Positions 8,701-16,950 of a stretch of 64,000 bases of DNA are shown in pieces. Every line of letters starts with the position of its first letter. The first letter of the stretch is position 1. The notes below the pieces were generated by a model, which was given only the letters and a program-made list of their open reading frames with translations, had not been told where the DNA came from and ran no database searches. The DNA is from Pseudemcibacter sp038106445 (lineage in GTDB: Bacteria; Pseudomonadota; Alphaproteobacteria; Sphingomonadales; Emcibacteraceae): the NCBI GenBank assembly GCA_038106445.1, contig JAYODU010000001.1:62001-126000 (forward strand), read 5' to 3'. A program made the position numbers and the translations under genes.

Positions 8701-10518
8701 ATCATGAATGCTGTGTTTTACCTGTTCTCCGGCTTCCTCGGTGATAACATCAAAGGCATATTCCTCAATAACCCGAAGACCTAGGTTTTCAAGCATAGGC
8801 AGGCAATCACTAAGAGCGATAGCATTACGGCTTGTATATATTTTAAGGCGAACCACATTATCCATATCTTCTGGTTCAAGGTAAAAATTAAAAGCTATGT
8901 TGTTACAGACAGGTAATTGTTCCATTTTATCAACATCGGTAACTGCAAAACGCGGATCAAAATTTTCCTGATAGGCGGAATTGAATGATTTACTGTATTT
9001 ACGAAACAGTTGCGTGGCTTTTTCCTCACCATGACGATCAACCAGTACTTCATGAAAATAATCTGTCCAGCTTTGTGCGACTTTGGATATGCGGTTATTA
9101 ATGGTATCGGGCAGGGGATTTCTTACCTGACCGGGTTTTGTCCTGATGATAAAGTGCCAGCGAGCGATCTGATCATTGCTTAACTGTGCATAACGGGATG
9201 ACAGTTCACCGTTAAATTCTTCACAAAGAATTTTTTCGATCTTTGAACGCAAGGTCGAGTTATAAAGATCACGAGGGACAAACACTAGTGCCGATACAAA
9301 GCGTTCAAATTTATCTTTTCGGATGAAAGCGCGGCATTGAGGTCTCAAATTCAGGTGCAAAATGCCGATGGATGTTTGAAAGAGCAGATCTTCATCAATC
9401 TGGAACAGTTCATCACGGGGTAGTGTTTCCAGAATATGAAACAATGCTTTACCGTCATGACTATTATAATCAAAACCGGAACGCTCCACCACAGAGCGAA
9501 CTTTCCGGTCCAGAAACGGAATATTTTGCGCCCTTTGGTTATAACTGTCCGATGTAAATAGTCCCACAAACCGGGATTCGCGGATGACTTTTCCTTTTTT
9601 GTCGAATTTTTTAAACCCGATATAATCAAGATGAACCACTCTGTGAACCAGTGATTTAACATTGGCCTTGGTGATGTTCATGATTCTGTCATGGCCCATA
9701 AAATCTTCAATTTCAGGTGAAATCGCAACCAGACCTTCGGGGCCGCGAAGTATCTGGACATCAGGATCCCTTAAAATACCAAAACCTTCACCGCTTGTTG
9801 GCTGTATTTTATTTTTATGATCATATTCGCGGTAACCAAGCATGGTAAAATTATTCTGAGTTAGCCATTTCAGAAAGGCTTGTGCCTCCTTGACTTCATC
9901 TCGTGATACTGACTTGGGCGCCAGATTCAGATTTTCAGATGTTTCCTCAATCTTTTTAATTATTGGTTTCCAGTCTTCCACGGATGCGTGTACAAAATCG
10001 GTAACCTTTTTCAGCTTTGCAGATAATGCATCAATTTCAGCCTGATTACTCATGGTGGTAATCTCAATATGCATAACGGATTCCGTGACAATAATGCCAC
10101 CTTTTTCAACCATTTTGCCGTTTTTATCACGGCGATGATCAAGAACCGGATGAATAAGCATATGCAGTGCATTTCCATCTTCCAGCAGATTCGACGAGAT
10201 GGAATCGATTAGGAATGGCATGTCCGTCGTCAGTATCTGAATGATCGTGTGTGACGATGTCCAGCCATGCTCTTCCAGCGTAGGATTAAATATACGGATT
10301 TTGGAGCCCGTCTGGTTATAGACTGAAATGAATTTCCAATTGCTGAGGGCAATGGCATATAATTCATCGATTCTTAAACTTAAATCTTCGGGAGAGGCAT
10401 TTTTATAAAAAGCGCCAACGAAATCCAGAAAACCATTACCCAATGAGGATTTCATGTTTTCTTTTGCATAATTAATGATGGAGTCGATGCGAATTTCTTT
10501 TTGTGACCAACTGCTCAC
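5716..10518 (-). CDS. gdhZ: NAD-specific glutamate dehydrogenase, 180-kDa class
   Basis: Oxidatively deaminates glutamate to 2-oxoglutarate and ammonium with NAD+, mainly a catabolic enzyme. The length of 1600 residues matches the large GDH class found in Streptomyces, Pseudomonas and Caulobacter (GdhZ). A long regulatory N-terminal half (about residues 1-700, ACT-like in the family) precedes the dehydrogenase core. Core motifs are VPVGAKGGFVPK (about 835-846) and GIGDMSGDVFGNGLL (about 975-990). GEGGNLGCTQRGR and the helical C-terminal tail are also recognisable. The start is GTG at 10518, with AAGGAA nine bases upstream. The PAS-type gene lies 75 bases upstream on the same strand. This class is often allosterically controlled, but that cannot be read from sequence. 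Confidence 0.95.
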   Translation of the reverse strand: MSSWSQKEIRIDSIINYAKENMKSSLGNGFLDFVGAFYKNASPEDLSLRIDELYAIALSNWKFISVYNQTGSKIRIFNPTLEEHGWTSSHTIIQILTTDMPFLIDSISSNLLEDGNALHMLIHPVLDHRRDKNGKMVEKGGIIVTESVMHIEITTMSNQAEIDALSAKLKKVTDFVHASVEDWKPIIKKIEETSENLNLAPKSVSRDEVKEAQAFLKWLTQNNFTMLGYREYDHKNKIQPTSGEGFGILRDPDVQILRGPEGLVAISPEIEDFMGHDRIMNITKANVKSLVHRVVHLDYIGFKKFDKKGKVIRESRFVGLFTSDSYNQRAQNIPFLDRKVRSVVERSGFDYNSHDGKALFHILETLPRDELFQIDEDLLFQTSIGILHLNLRPQCRAFIRKDKFERFVSALVFVPRDLYNSTLRSKIEKILCEEFNGELSSRYAQLSNDQIARWHFIIRTKPGQVRNPLPDTINNRISKVAQSWTDYFHEVLVDRHGEEKATQLFRKYSKSFNSAYQENFDPRFAVTDVDKMEQLPVCNNIAFNFYLEPEDMDNVVRLKIYTSRNAIALSDCLPMLENLGLRVIEEYAFDVITEEAGEQVKHSIHDFYMEDPSGNPFELGALKTQMEDALIAIWGNEVDNDGFNKLVLKAGMTYRQALVLRIYSKYLRQLGSSYSETYMQDTLTQYVEVSKLFSELFEIKFNLDTTKTADRQKNAENHIAKIKALLSKVDSLDQDRMLRNYLNVITCSLRTNFYQKKEDGHSKSYISIKINSAKVDEAPKPRPYAEIFVYSPRFEGVHLRSGPVARGGLRWSDRKEDYRTEILGLVKAQQVKNTVIVPVGAKGGFVPKQMPQNPSREEFLEEGITCYKSFISGLLDITDNLKDGNVIPPENVVRQDGDDPYLVVAADKGTATFSDIANGLAQQYGFWLDDAFASGGSVGYDHKKMGITARGAWVSVQRHFRERGIDVQKDTITIAGIGDMSGDVFGNGLLCSEVVKLVAAFDHRDIFIDPDPDPKKSYAERKRMFNLPRSSWNDYDKKLISKGGGVFSRNLKSIDLTPEMKTLFGFDEETNSATPNELIRAILKSHVDLLWFGGIGTYVKAESESSVEVGDRANDAIRVNGKELNCKVIGEGGNLGCTQRGRIEYCLNGGMMNTDAVDNSAGVDCSDNEVNIKILLNSIVADGKMTKKQRDALLEEMTDDVADLVLRDNYLQTQAISLAKSSSIRQLDSFERYLDELEKSANLDRELEFLPNDEVLEERAEKSLGLTRSENAVLIAYAKMSLFDSLMASSFLKDPYLEKFLFKSFPQRLSTKYKAEMRNHQLRSQIIAKVLCNDIVNRGGIQAIKEETGASGAEIARAAIITSEVFELDNLWERIEKLDYIAPATIQILMLMDVEEFARKQTIWFLNNTDSKQPIQKIIDNYKPGITELFMMDTVAKVASDESYLNKKNMYTEQNVDEALAGHIASLDIKTAACDLVQVAKELNLDVTQVAEAYFLFGDALGFDWLRAQAEMVETSDHWDRLAVNSILGDLQDQQKILTRTALNGCKDKDCINSANKWIEDNKSSTGRVKKLLDDFKHAGNLNVTKMGFAARQIRNVVVD

Positions 10519-10593
10519 GGCATATTCCTTATTATAATAGAAATTAATCTTATGTTGATGTTAACTATAAGTCTAAGGGGTTTAAGAAATGGT

Positions 10594-11898
10594 TTATTTG
10601 CGGCCATTATTAAGATTACCCTTGATAAACGCGGCGCGTTTTAAGACGGGGTCTAATTTTGCATAGTTATTGTCTAGTATCTTGAGAACACTTATATCAT
10701 GGCCATCGAGTTTTGCCAGTAGTAAACAGAACTCATCAATATTATTTCCGACAATAACTTTTTTGAGTCTGAAACTGGCAATAGGGGCCATTTCGCGAAG
10801 AATTTCCCTTGCTTCTTCGATCGATCGAGTTTTGCGAGCTGTGATGTTTCCCGAAGCGCCATGCTTTCTGATCACACGCATTTCCTTTACGCAGCCTTTA
10901 ATGCCACCGGGGAAATTTTTGATAAAGGCAAGGAATTCATCAATATCGATATTCATAAATCGTGCAATACCAAGTGCCGCAGCATATTCCGTAAGCCGTG
11001 TCTTATCATAATCCTTACCAAGGCATATTTTTAAGATTGGTGTAAATGGTGCACGGCTTTGTAATTTTAAATCATGTTCCTTTAATAGTTCGGCATAGGC
11101 ATTTGGCGATGTTTCACATGTTGCATGAAATTCATAAATAGCTGTTAAATTATTATAAAGCGAATCCCGACTTCTGTTGTGATATGCATCTTCCTTGTTG
11201 ATATAGCCGATTACCTGCTTAAGGGTGGATTTTAAAGCCGCCAATGTCAGTTCATCTTCTAACTCTTCCGGCTCGGCTTCGGATACCGGTTCTTCCTCCT
11301 GTCGTATAGGATCAGTCATTTGTTCGGGATCATTACTCTGCCTCGCGGCAATATCATCTTCTATTTGCCGGCTGTCATTTTTTCCGGCAGCAATACTTTT
11401 CATCAGTTCTTCAATAGTTGGCTTTGTATCATCAAGGGTGAGATCTTTTTCAAGAATCCAGCGCACACCACCAAGTATGAAATTGATATTTTCATTGTCG
11501 TCGCTGAAAGGTAATAATATTCCCCGATATAGTGCGTTTTCGCCATCGTTATTGACGAACTCTGCCTCAAATGCGATCGGCACGCGATTAGCCAGCACCT
11601 CTTTATAGTGATCTATAATCCGGCTAAGCATGGTTCGGCGTGGTACTTCACTAACCGGTTTATGTGTTAAATCCTCTTCCAGATCTTCCAGCAAGTCAGC
11701 ACCGATCACCTGAAAAGTTGGCTCATCTACATTTTCTCTAAGATCAAGAAGGGTAAGATTATTCTTAAAAGGCGCAATTTGATCACGTTTCATATTTTTC
11801 AGCGCTGGCAGGTTGCCATCACTCGCAAGTTTTTCCCAATGTTCATACAAACAAAATGTTATGCGACGTTCTTGTTCCAAATCTTTTACTGCGCTCAT
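10594..11898 (-). CDS. PAS-type (PAS_5-like) protein with uncharacterised C-terminal domain
   Basis: 434 residues. The first ~150 residues resemble the PAS_5 family common in alphaproteobacteria: an ITFCLYEHWEKL opening, a TLLDLRE strand, FQVIGADL, and a closing strand with ILGGVRWILEKD. A very acidic linker (about 190-225, rich in Glu) leads to a predicted helical C-terminal half (about 230-434) that I do not recognise. There is no histidine kinase, GGDEF, EAL or HTH signature, no signal peptide and no membrane segment. It lies 75 bases upstream of the glutamate dehydrogenase gene on the same strand, so co-transcription is possible. Ligand and output are unknown. The upstream region carries direct and inverted repeats (described separately). 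Confidence 0.6.
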   Translation of the reverse strand: MSAVKDLEQERRITFCLYEHWEKLASDGNLPALKNMKRDQIAPFKNNLTLLDLRENVDEPTFQVIGADLLEDLEEDLTHKPVSEVPRRTMLSRIIDHYKEVLANRVPIAFEAEFVNNDGENALYRGILLPFSDDNENINFILGGVRWILEKDLTLDDTKPTIEELMKSIAAGKNDSRQIEDDIAARQSNDPEQMTDPIRQEEEPVSEAEPEELEDELTLAALKSTLKQVIGYINKEDAYHNRSRDSLYNNLTAIYEFHATCETSPNAYAELLKEHDLKLQSRAPFTPILKICLGKDYDKTRLTEYAAALGIARFMNIDIDEFLAFIKNFPGGIKGCVKEMRVIRKHGASGNITARKTRSIEEAREILREMAPIASFRLKKVIVGNNIDEFCLLLAKLDGHDISVLKILDNNYAKLDPVLKRAAFIKGNLNNGRK

Positions 11899-12197
11899 AT
11901 TCTAATGTACCACTTAACCTGTTTCACTTAACCGCTTGAATTTGATCAATACTTTATTATCAAATCGTGCGGGACAACTTTAACATTAACTATATTAAAA
12001 GATTATTTATAAAAACAACCATTGTTCTAAGTTGCTATAATTAAAGAAAAAATCACATACGTAATAATATAGTGTATCAGACAAATTTAAAAAGAATCGG
12101 AAAAACGACCATTATGGTTAATTTTTTTGGTTAATATATTAAGCCAAATTCATGATAAAAAAGGCAACTTCTGATATGATTAAAATTGGCTCTTCTA
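11899..12197. other. 299-bp AT-rich intergenic region with repeats
   Basis: No gene is seen here. It holds two perfect 9-bp direct repeats CACTTAACC (11911-11919 and 11925-11933, period 14), which end 12 bases before the PAS gene start. It also holds an inverted repeat ATTTGAT-N12-ATCAAAT (11940-11965), a short palindrome ACCATTATGGT (12108-12118), and an imperfect palindrome TTGGTTAATA/TATTAAGCCAA (12127-12147) that may mark the 3' end of the antiporter transcript. Transcription factor or terminator roles are inference. Confidence 0.6.
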
Positions 12198-13577
12198 TCA
12201 GGGAAGTACAAATAACCCTACAATGATATAGACCACAAATGTCATGACACCACCAACTATGGCATAGGGAAGTTGTGTACGGACATGATCAAGAAGGTCA
12301 CAACCGGATGCGACCGATGAAATAACCGTTGTATCTGAAATTGGGGAGCAATGATCACCAAAAACGCCACCACCCAATATCGCTGAAATAACAAAAGCGG
12401 GTGGTAGTCCCAACATTTGAATAAGCGGGACACCAATAGGGATCATCAAGGCAAATGTCCCCCAGGACGTTCCGGTGGTAAAGGCCATCAGGGACGATGC
12501 AAGAAACAGCATCGGAACAATCATAATCATCGGCAGGTTTTCGCCGGCAAGTCCGGCAACAAACGCACCGGTTCCAAGGTCACGCAGGCTCGCACCCAAC
12601 GCCAGTGAAAGCAGTACGATGGTTACAAGCTGTAACAGTTCATTCATTCCTTCAAAACCTATTCTAACAAGCTGAATATGACTGAACCGGCCGCTTGATA
12701 ACATCATGATATAGGCAACGAGGCAGGAAAGAATTGTCGCATAAAGGATTGATTGTGAGCCATCACCCTGGCGGATAACGCCGTCTCCGGTCCAGTACAT
12801 AAATACAAAAATAAGCCCGATAAGGGAAAGCAGAGGTACGACCATGAAACGTGCCTTTGAAGCCGGAAATTCCGGTGCGGGATGTTCTGCCACTTCTTCC
12901 TGCTTTTTGGCTTCACATTCCTTCATCGGGCCATGCAGTTTATCGGACAGGATTGTATAAAGAACAATCGCAAGGGCGATCCAGGCATAAAAATTATAAA
13001 AAATGGTCCCGACAACAACGGTTTCCGCATTTTCAAGACCGGCCTGGTTCAAGTTGGCCAAGACAACCGCACCCCACCCATTTATCAGGAGCAAAATACA
13101 AACAGGCGCACTTGTACTGTCAATAACATAGGCGAGCCGCTCCCGGCTCATACCGAATTTATCAAAGATCCCTCTTGAAAGGATGCCTGCGGTAATAACG
13201 CTAAGATTACTTTCCACAAAAAGCACGATACCTGTAAAGAAGGTCAGAAGCCCGGCCTGTTTCTTGGTTTTTGTAACACCCTTATTGATCATAAATTCCA
13301 CAAGTGCCGTCACGCCGCCAGAATGACGCAGGTAGGCAATAAGACAGCCGATAATCAGGGAAAACAGCAGAACCCGTGTGTTTCCCGGGCTTTCGAATAC
13401 GCCTACCACCCGTTCGATGGTTTCCAACGGGGCAAGAACAGTATTTGACGCCCCCATATTAACAAGCAATAAAAGTTCAGATGTGAATATCCCGGCGATT
13501 AATGCCAGAATTACTTCCTTTCGCCATAAGACTATCCCGATTGCTACGATTTGCGGTAATATGGTAAGCCAACCCAT
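12198..13577 (-). CDS. NhaC-family Na+/H+ antiporter-like transporter
   Basis: A 459-residue integral membrane protein with about ten or more hydrophobic helices, belonging to the NhaC/IT superfamily. The signature GDHCSPISDTTVIS (about residues 406-419) and the mid-protein TGTSWGTFALM block are diagnostic. NhaC members exchange Na+ for H+, and some relatives carry organic solutes such as malate/lactate, so the substrate is open. ATG 13577 starts directly with a membrane segment. It is divergent from an exported amidohydrolase gene across a 93-bp gap, the same arrangement seen for the second NhaC gene at 21087. That suggests the transport substrate may be a hydrolase product rather than only Na+. 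Confidence 0.85.
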   Translation of the reverse strand: MGWLTILPQIVAIGIVLWRKEVILALIAGIFTSELLLLVNMGASNTVLAPLETIERVVGVFESPGNTRVLLFSLIIGCLIAYLRHSGGVTALVEFMINKGVTKTKKQAGLLTFFTGIVLFVESNLSVITAGILSRGIFDKFGMSRERLAYVIDSTSAPVCILLLINGWGAVVLANLNQAGLENAETVVVGTIFYNFYAWIALAIVLYTILSDKLHGPMKECEAKKQEEVAEHPAPEFPASKARFMVVPLLSLIGLIFVFMYWTGDGVIRQGDGSQSILYATILSCLVAYIMMLSSGRFSHIQLVRIGFEGMNELLQLVTIVLLSLALGASLRDLGTGAFVAGLAGENLPMIMIVPMLFLASSLMAFTTGTSWGTFALMIPIGVPLIQMLGLPPAFVISAILGGGVFGDHCSPISDTTVISSVASGCDLLDHVRTQLPYAIVGGVMTFVVYIIVGLFVLP

Positions 13578-13670
13578 TTAAGGCCCTCTATATTTTTTTC
13601 GTAATTTTATTTTTTTTGAAGTATGCTGACGAACGTGAATAAAAGCAAGCGTTCTTATGGGAGGATATAT

Positions 13671-14954
13671 ATGAAAGCAATGATCCAATATATATTGATC
13701 GGACTTTTATACACTCAGACAACTTTGGCGGCGGAATATAAGCTTTTAAAGCCTGCGCATATACTTGATGTTGAAAAGGGTGAATTGATTTCGGGACAGG
13801 CCGTCCTCGTCAACGGCAATAAAGTCATGGCAATTGGGTCGGAAAATGATCTTCGGCAAAGCCATAATATTGCAATGGAGGAACTTGAAATAATTGATCT
13901 TGACGGGTTAACGCTCATGCCCGGTCTGATTGATGCTCATAGTCATATATTGCTTCATCCCTATAATGAAACAAGCTGGAATGACCAGGTGCTTCTTGAA
14001 AGTCGTGCTGAAAGAGTGGCCAGAGGGGTAAACCACCTGAAAGCCACACTTGATGCGGGCTTCACGTCCCTTCGTGATTTGGGAAGCGAAGGCGCGGGCT
14101 ATGCCGATGTGGGTTTAAAGAGGACTTTGGAAAAAGGTATCATTCCCGGTCCGCGTCTGATTGTTGCCGGTCCGGCGATTGTGGCAACCGGCAGTTATGG
14201 CCCCAAAGGGTTTGATCTTGCCCATAATCTGAACCTCGGCGCGGAACCTGCCGACGGGAACGATCTTATCCGTGTGACCCGGGATCAAATGGGTAAAGGG
14301 GCGGACATCGTAAAAGTTTATGCCGATTATCGTTGGGGACCGCATGGGGACGCTCAGCCAACTTTTAGCCTTGATGAATTAAGAATGATCGTTGAAACCG
14401 CAAACAGCAGCGGTCGTGAAGTTGTTGTCCACTCCGCAACCGCGGAAGGAATGCGCCGTGCAACTTTGGCCGGGGTCCAGTCCATAGAGCACGGAGATTT
14501 CGGCACGCCGGAAATATTTGAAATGATGCGGGATCATAATGTTGTCTTTTGTCCCACACTGGCCGTCACCGAAGCAAACGCTGAATATGCGGGTTGGAAA
14601 AAAGGGGTGAACCCCATGCCCGCGAGTGTTGCAAGAAAGCATGCCGCCATGACGTCAGCCATCGAAGCGGGGGTCACAATATGTAACGGCAGTGACGTAG
14701 GCCCTTATACGCACGGTACCAATCTTCGTGAATTAAAACTGCTCAATGAATATGGTCTTTCAATGCTAAAAACGATACAGGCCGCAACCATTGTCGCGGC
14801 AGATCTGATGAACCAGCAAGAACCGCTCGGGCAGGTAAAGCCCGGTTATCTGGCCGATCTTATCGCCGTAGCGGGAAATCCGCTTGAGGATCTTGATGTT
14901 CTGGCAGAGCCCAGAATGGTCATGCTTGATGGTGAAATTTATAAAGCACCATAA
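13671..14954 (+). CDS. Exported metal-dependent amidohydrolase (imidazolonepropionase/Xaa-Pro dipeptidase-like)
   Basis: 427 residues. A signal peptide occupies about residues 1-21 (MKAMIQYILIGLLYTQTTLA), so the enzyme acts in the periplasm. The amidohydrolase metal set is complete: His90-x-His92 in DAHSHI, a likely carboxylated Lys215 in VKVYADY, His254 in VVVHSATAEG, His274 in SIEHGD, and Asp342 in GSDVG. This pattern is typical of the group containing Xaa-Pro dipeptidases and related N-acyl-amino-acid or aryl hydrolases. The ATG at 13671 has a strong GGGAGG ribosome site eight bases upstream, whereas an in-frame ATG at 13623 would bury the signal peptide. It is divergent from the NhaC-like gene. 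The exact substrate is unknown. Confidence 0.85.
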   Translation: MKAMIQYILIGLLYTQTTLAAEYKLLKPAHILDVEKGELISGQAVLVNGNKVMAIGSENDLRQSHNIAMEELEIIDLDGLTLMPGLIDAHSHILLHPYNETSWNDQVLLESRAERVARGVNHLKATLDAGFTSLRDLGSEGAGYADVGLKRTLEKGIIPGPRLIVAGPAIVATGSYGPKGFDLAHNLNLGAEPADGNDLIRVTRDQMGKGADIVKVYADYRWGPHGDAQPTFSLDELRMIVETANSSGREVVVHSATAEGMRRATLAGVQSIEHGDFGTPEIFEMMRDHNVVFCPTLAVTEANAEYAGWKKGVNPMPASVARKHAAMTSAIEAGVTICNGSDVGPYTHGTNLRELKLLNEYGLSMLKTIQAATIVAADLMNQQEPLGQVKPGYLADLIAVAGNPLEDLDVLAEPRMVMLDGEIYKAP

Positions 14955-14955
14955 A

Positions 14956-14983
14956 AAACGGGCGAAGTCGTCTCCGCCCGTTT
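14956..14983. terminator. Bidirectional rho-independent terminator
   Basis: AAACGGGCG (14956-14964) pairs with CGCCCGTTT (14975-14983), giving a GC-rich stem with A/T flanks on both sides. It lies exactly between the convergent amidohydrolase genes ending at 14954 and 15005, as expected for a terminator serving both strands. Confidence 0.8.
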
Positions 14984-15004
14984 CTAAAATATTTCAATTG
15001 ATTA

Positions 15005-16822
15005 TTAGTTTTCTACCCGTTCGTAGACAACTTTGCCGTTCACCATGGTCAGATCAATTTCCATGTTGATCAGATCTTCCGGTGGAATGTTAAACAGATT
15101 ACGGTCAACAATCACAAGGTCGGCATATTTTCCTTCCTTGATAGAACCCCTTACGTGGCCTTCAAATGTGGCATTGGCCCCATTGATAGTATAGGCTTCA
15201 ATACTGGAGGCAACATCAATTTTTTCTTCGGGGAACCATCCGCCTTCGGGTGTTCCCTGTAAAGTTGTCCTGTTCACTGCCGCATTGATCAGATATTTCG
15301 GATGATTGTAATATTCCGCGGCATTTGTACCTGGCCAGTCGGACCCGAATACAAGGGTTGAACCGTTCGAGAGAAGCGAATTAAAAGCATATGCCCCTTT
15401 TGATCGTTCATAACCAATACGTTCTTCCATCCAGCGCATATCATCGGATAAATGATAAGGGTTTATTTCCGCGATCACACCAAGCTGATTAAAGCGGGGG
15501 AAATCCTGAGGCCGCACGACCTGATTATGGATAACCCGGTATCCTTCGAGTGATCCGCCCACATCATTTTGCAGACGTTCATATGTATCAAGCATCAGCG
15601 CGACGCCCTTTGTACCGATCGCATGAACATTAGCCTTAAAACCGCCTTTATGGGCTTCAAGAAGATAACCGTACATTTTGTCCATATTTTCGGTTTCAAA
15701 ATCAGGATCATCACTTGTGTGGTGGCGGTAACGACCTGCATAGTCAGGACGGTCATTATAAGGTTCAAAAAAGAGCGCACTGTGGTTACCCATAATACCA
15801 TCAATATATCCTTTATAGGCACCCCAGCGCAGATAATGATCTTCTTCGCCAGTTACAGGATGGGTGCCCATCTTAATGCCCTTATCATTGAATTCCTTGG
15901 CACGTTCAAGATCGGCCCGCATCCAGATACGGGTGGTCAATTCACCGGCATTCTGAAGTTCGGCATAATATTCGGGATATTCACCGTGGGTGATGTCATG
16001 AACATCAACAATACCATTTTCCCGCATCCTTTTCAGTGTTGCTCTTATTTCATTCATAATCCTTTCCCGTGATTTTGGTGTAATCACGGCACGGATACGC
16101 TCAATGGCGGGGGAATCTTTTTCTATAAGGCCGGTTGGTGTGCCATCTTCGTTTGTCACCATACCGTCAAGCACTTCATCTTCAAGACCTGCTGCGCGCA
16201 GGGCTGCCGTATTGGCAAGATGCAGTTCTGCGGGCCGTTCAAAACTTGATACAAATACTGGTGTGTTTGGTGTCAGGTCATCAATTGTTGCCCGGTTTGG
16301 TCGCCAGCGATCTTTGAAGTTTGCCCCGGCTCCATCAGCAACCGATGCTTCGCCGGCACCCCATGCTTCATAAGCCCCCCAAAGACCACGGGTGATCCAT
16401 TCGCCTTCGGGAATGTTGGGCAGAATACGTATAATTTCAGCGCGAAGTGCGGTGTCATCGGAAACTTTAAGCAGGTTCGCGTCATTCAGCTGCGCACCCG
16501 CACCGTTAAGATGTGAATGCCCATCCACAAAACCCGGCATTAACATCCGGCCTTTAAGATCAATGACCCGTGTGCTGTCCCCAATATAGGCGGCGGCTTC
16601 ATCATCATTATCAAAAATGGCGATAATTTCATTTCCTTTAACTGCAACACCTTTTGCCCACGGACGGTCTTGTTCAACCGTGTAAACATCACCACCCATA
16701 AAAACCACATCGGCGGTATTTGTAGATGATTGCATATTTTCGGCGGTTTGTTCGCTACAGGAACCTAGCAGCAGGGTCGCTATGGCAATGCCTAACAATC
16801 CGGTAATTTTTAATAATTTCAT
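15005..16822 (-). CDS. Lipoprotein amidohydrolase, amidohydrolase_3 (YtcJ-like) family
   Basis: 605 residues. A lipoprotein signal peptide ends in LLLGSC with lipidated Cys22, so the protein is anchored to the envelope. The remainder is a YtcJ-like amidohydrolase: DGHSHL with His102 and His104 as metal ligands, ANVHAIGTKG carrying a further His, IHNQVV, and GSDWPGTNA with the catalytic Asp. Relatives hydrolyse N-substituted formamides or amides, but most are uncharacterised. The start has AAGGGAG upstream. It is convergent with the preceding amidohydrolase and divergent from the FAD oxidoreductase gene. It is one of three exported amidohydrolases in this block; the substrate cannot be deduced. 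Confidence 0.85.
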   Translation of the reverse strand: MKLLKITGLLGIAIATLLLGSCSEQTAENMQSSTNTADVVFMGGDVYTVEQDRPWAKGVAVKGNEIIAIFDNDDEAAAYIGDSTRVIDLKGRMLMPGFVDGHSHLNGAGAQLNDANLLKVSDDTALRAEIIRILPNIPEGEWITRGLWGAYEAWGAGEASVADGAGANFKDRWRPNRATIDDLTPNTPVFVSSFERPAELHLANTAALRAAGLEDEVLDGMVTNEDGTPTGLIEKDSPAIERIRAVITPKSRERIMNEIRATLKRMRENGIVDVHDITHGEYPEYYAELQNAGELTTRIWMRADLERAKEFNDKGIKMGTHPVTGEEDHYLRWGAYKGYIDGIMGNHSALFFEPYNDRPDYAGRYRHHTSDDPDFETENMDKMYGYLLEAHKGGFKANVHAIGTKGVALMLDTYERLQNDVGGSLEGYRVIHNQVVRPQDFPRFNQLGVIAEINPYHLSDDMRWMEERIGYERSKGAYAFNSLLSNGSTLVFGSDWPGTNAAEYYNHPKYLINAAVNRTTLQGTPEGGWFPEEKIDVASSIEAYTINGANATFEGHVRGSIKEGKYADLVIVDRNLFNIPPEDLINMEIDLTMVNGKVVYERVEN

Positions 16823-16950
16823 CTTGTTCTCCCTTTGATATTCTTAAGCAAATATTATTTTTACACGCAGCCGAATATAATATATTTTTCAAAAATTAAT
16901 AGCAGGGATTATGCAAATTTGTGCCTTTTTTGGCAGCTTTTGAGGGAAAA

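Noticed and set aside
15569..16072. 167-codon plus-strand open frame inside the lipoprotein amidohydrolase gene
   Set aside because: Antisense to a clear gene with intact motifs; composition reflects the complementary codons and there is no ribosome site.
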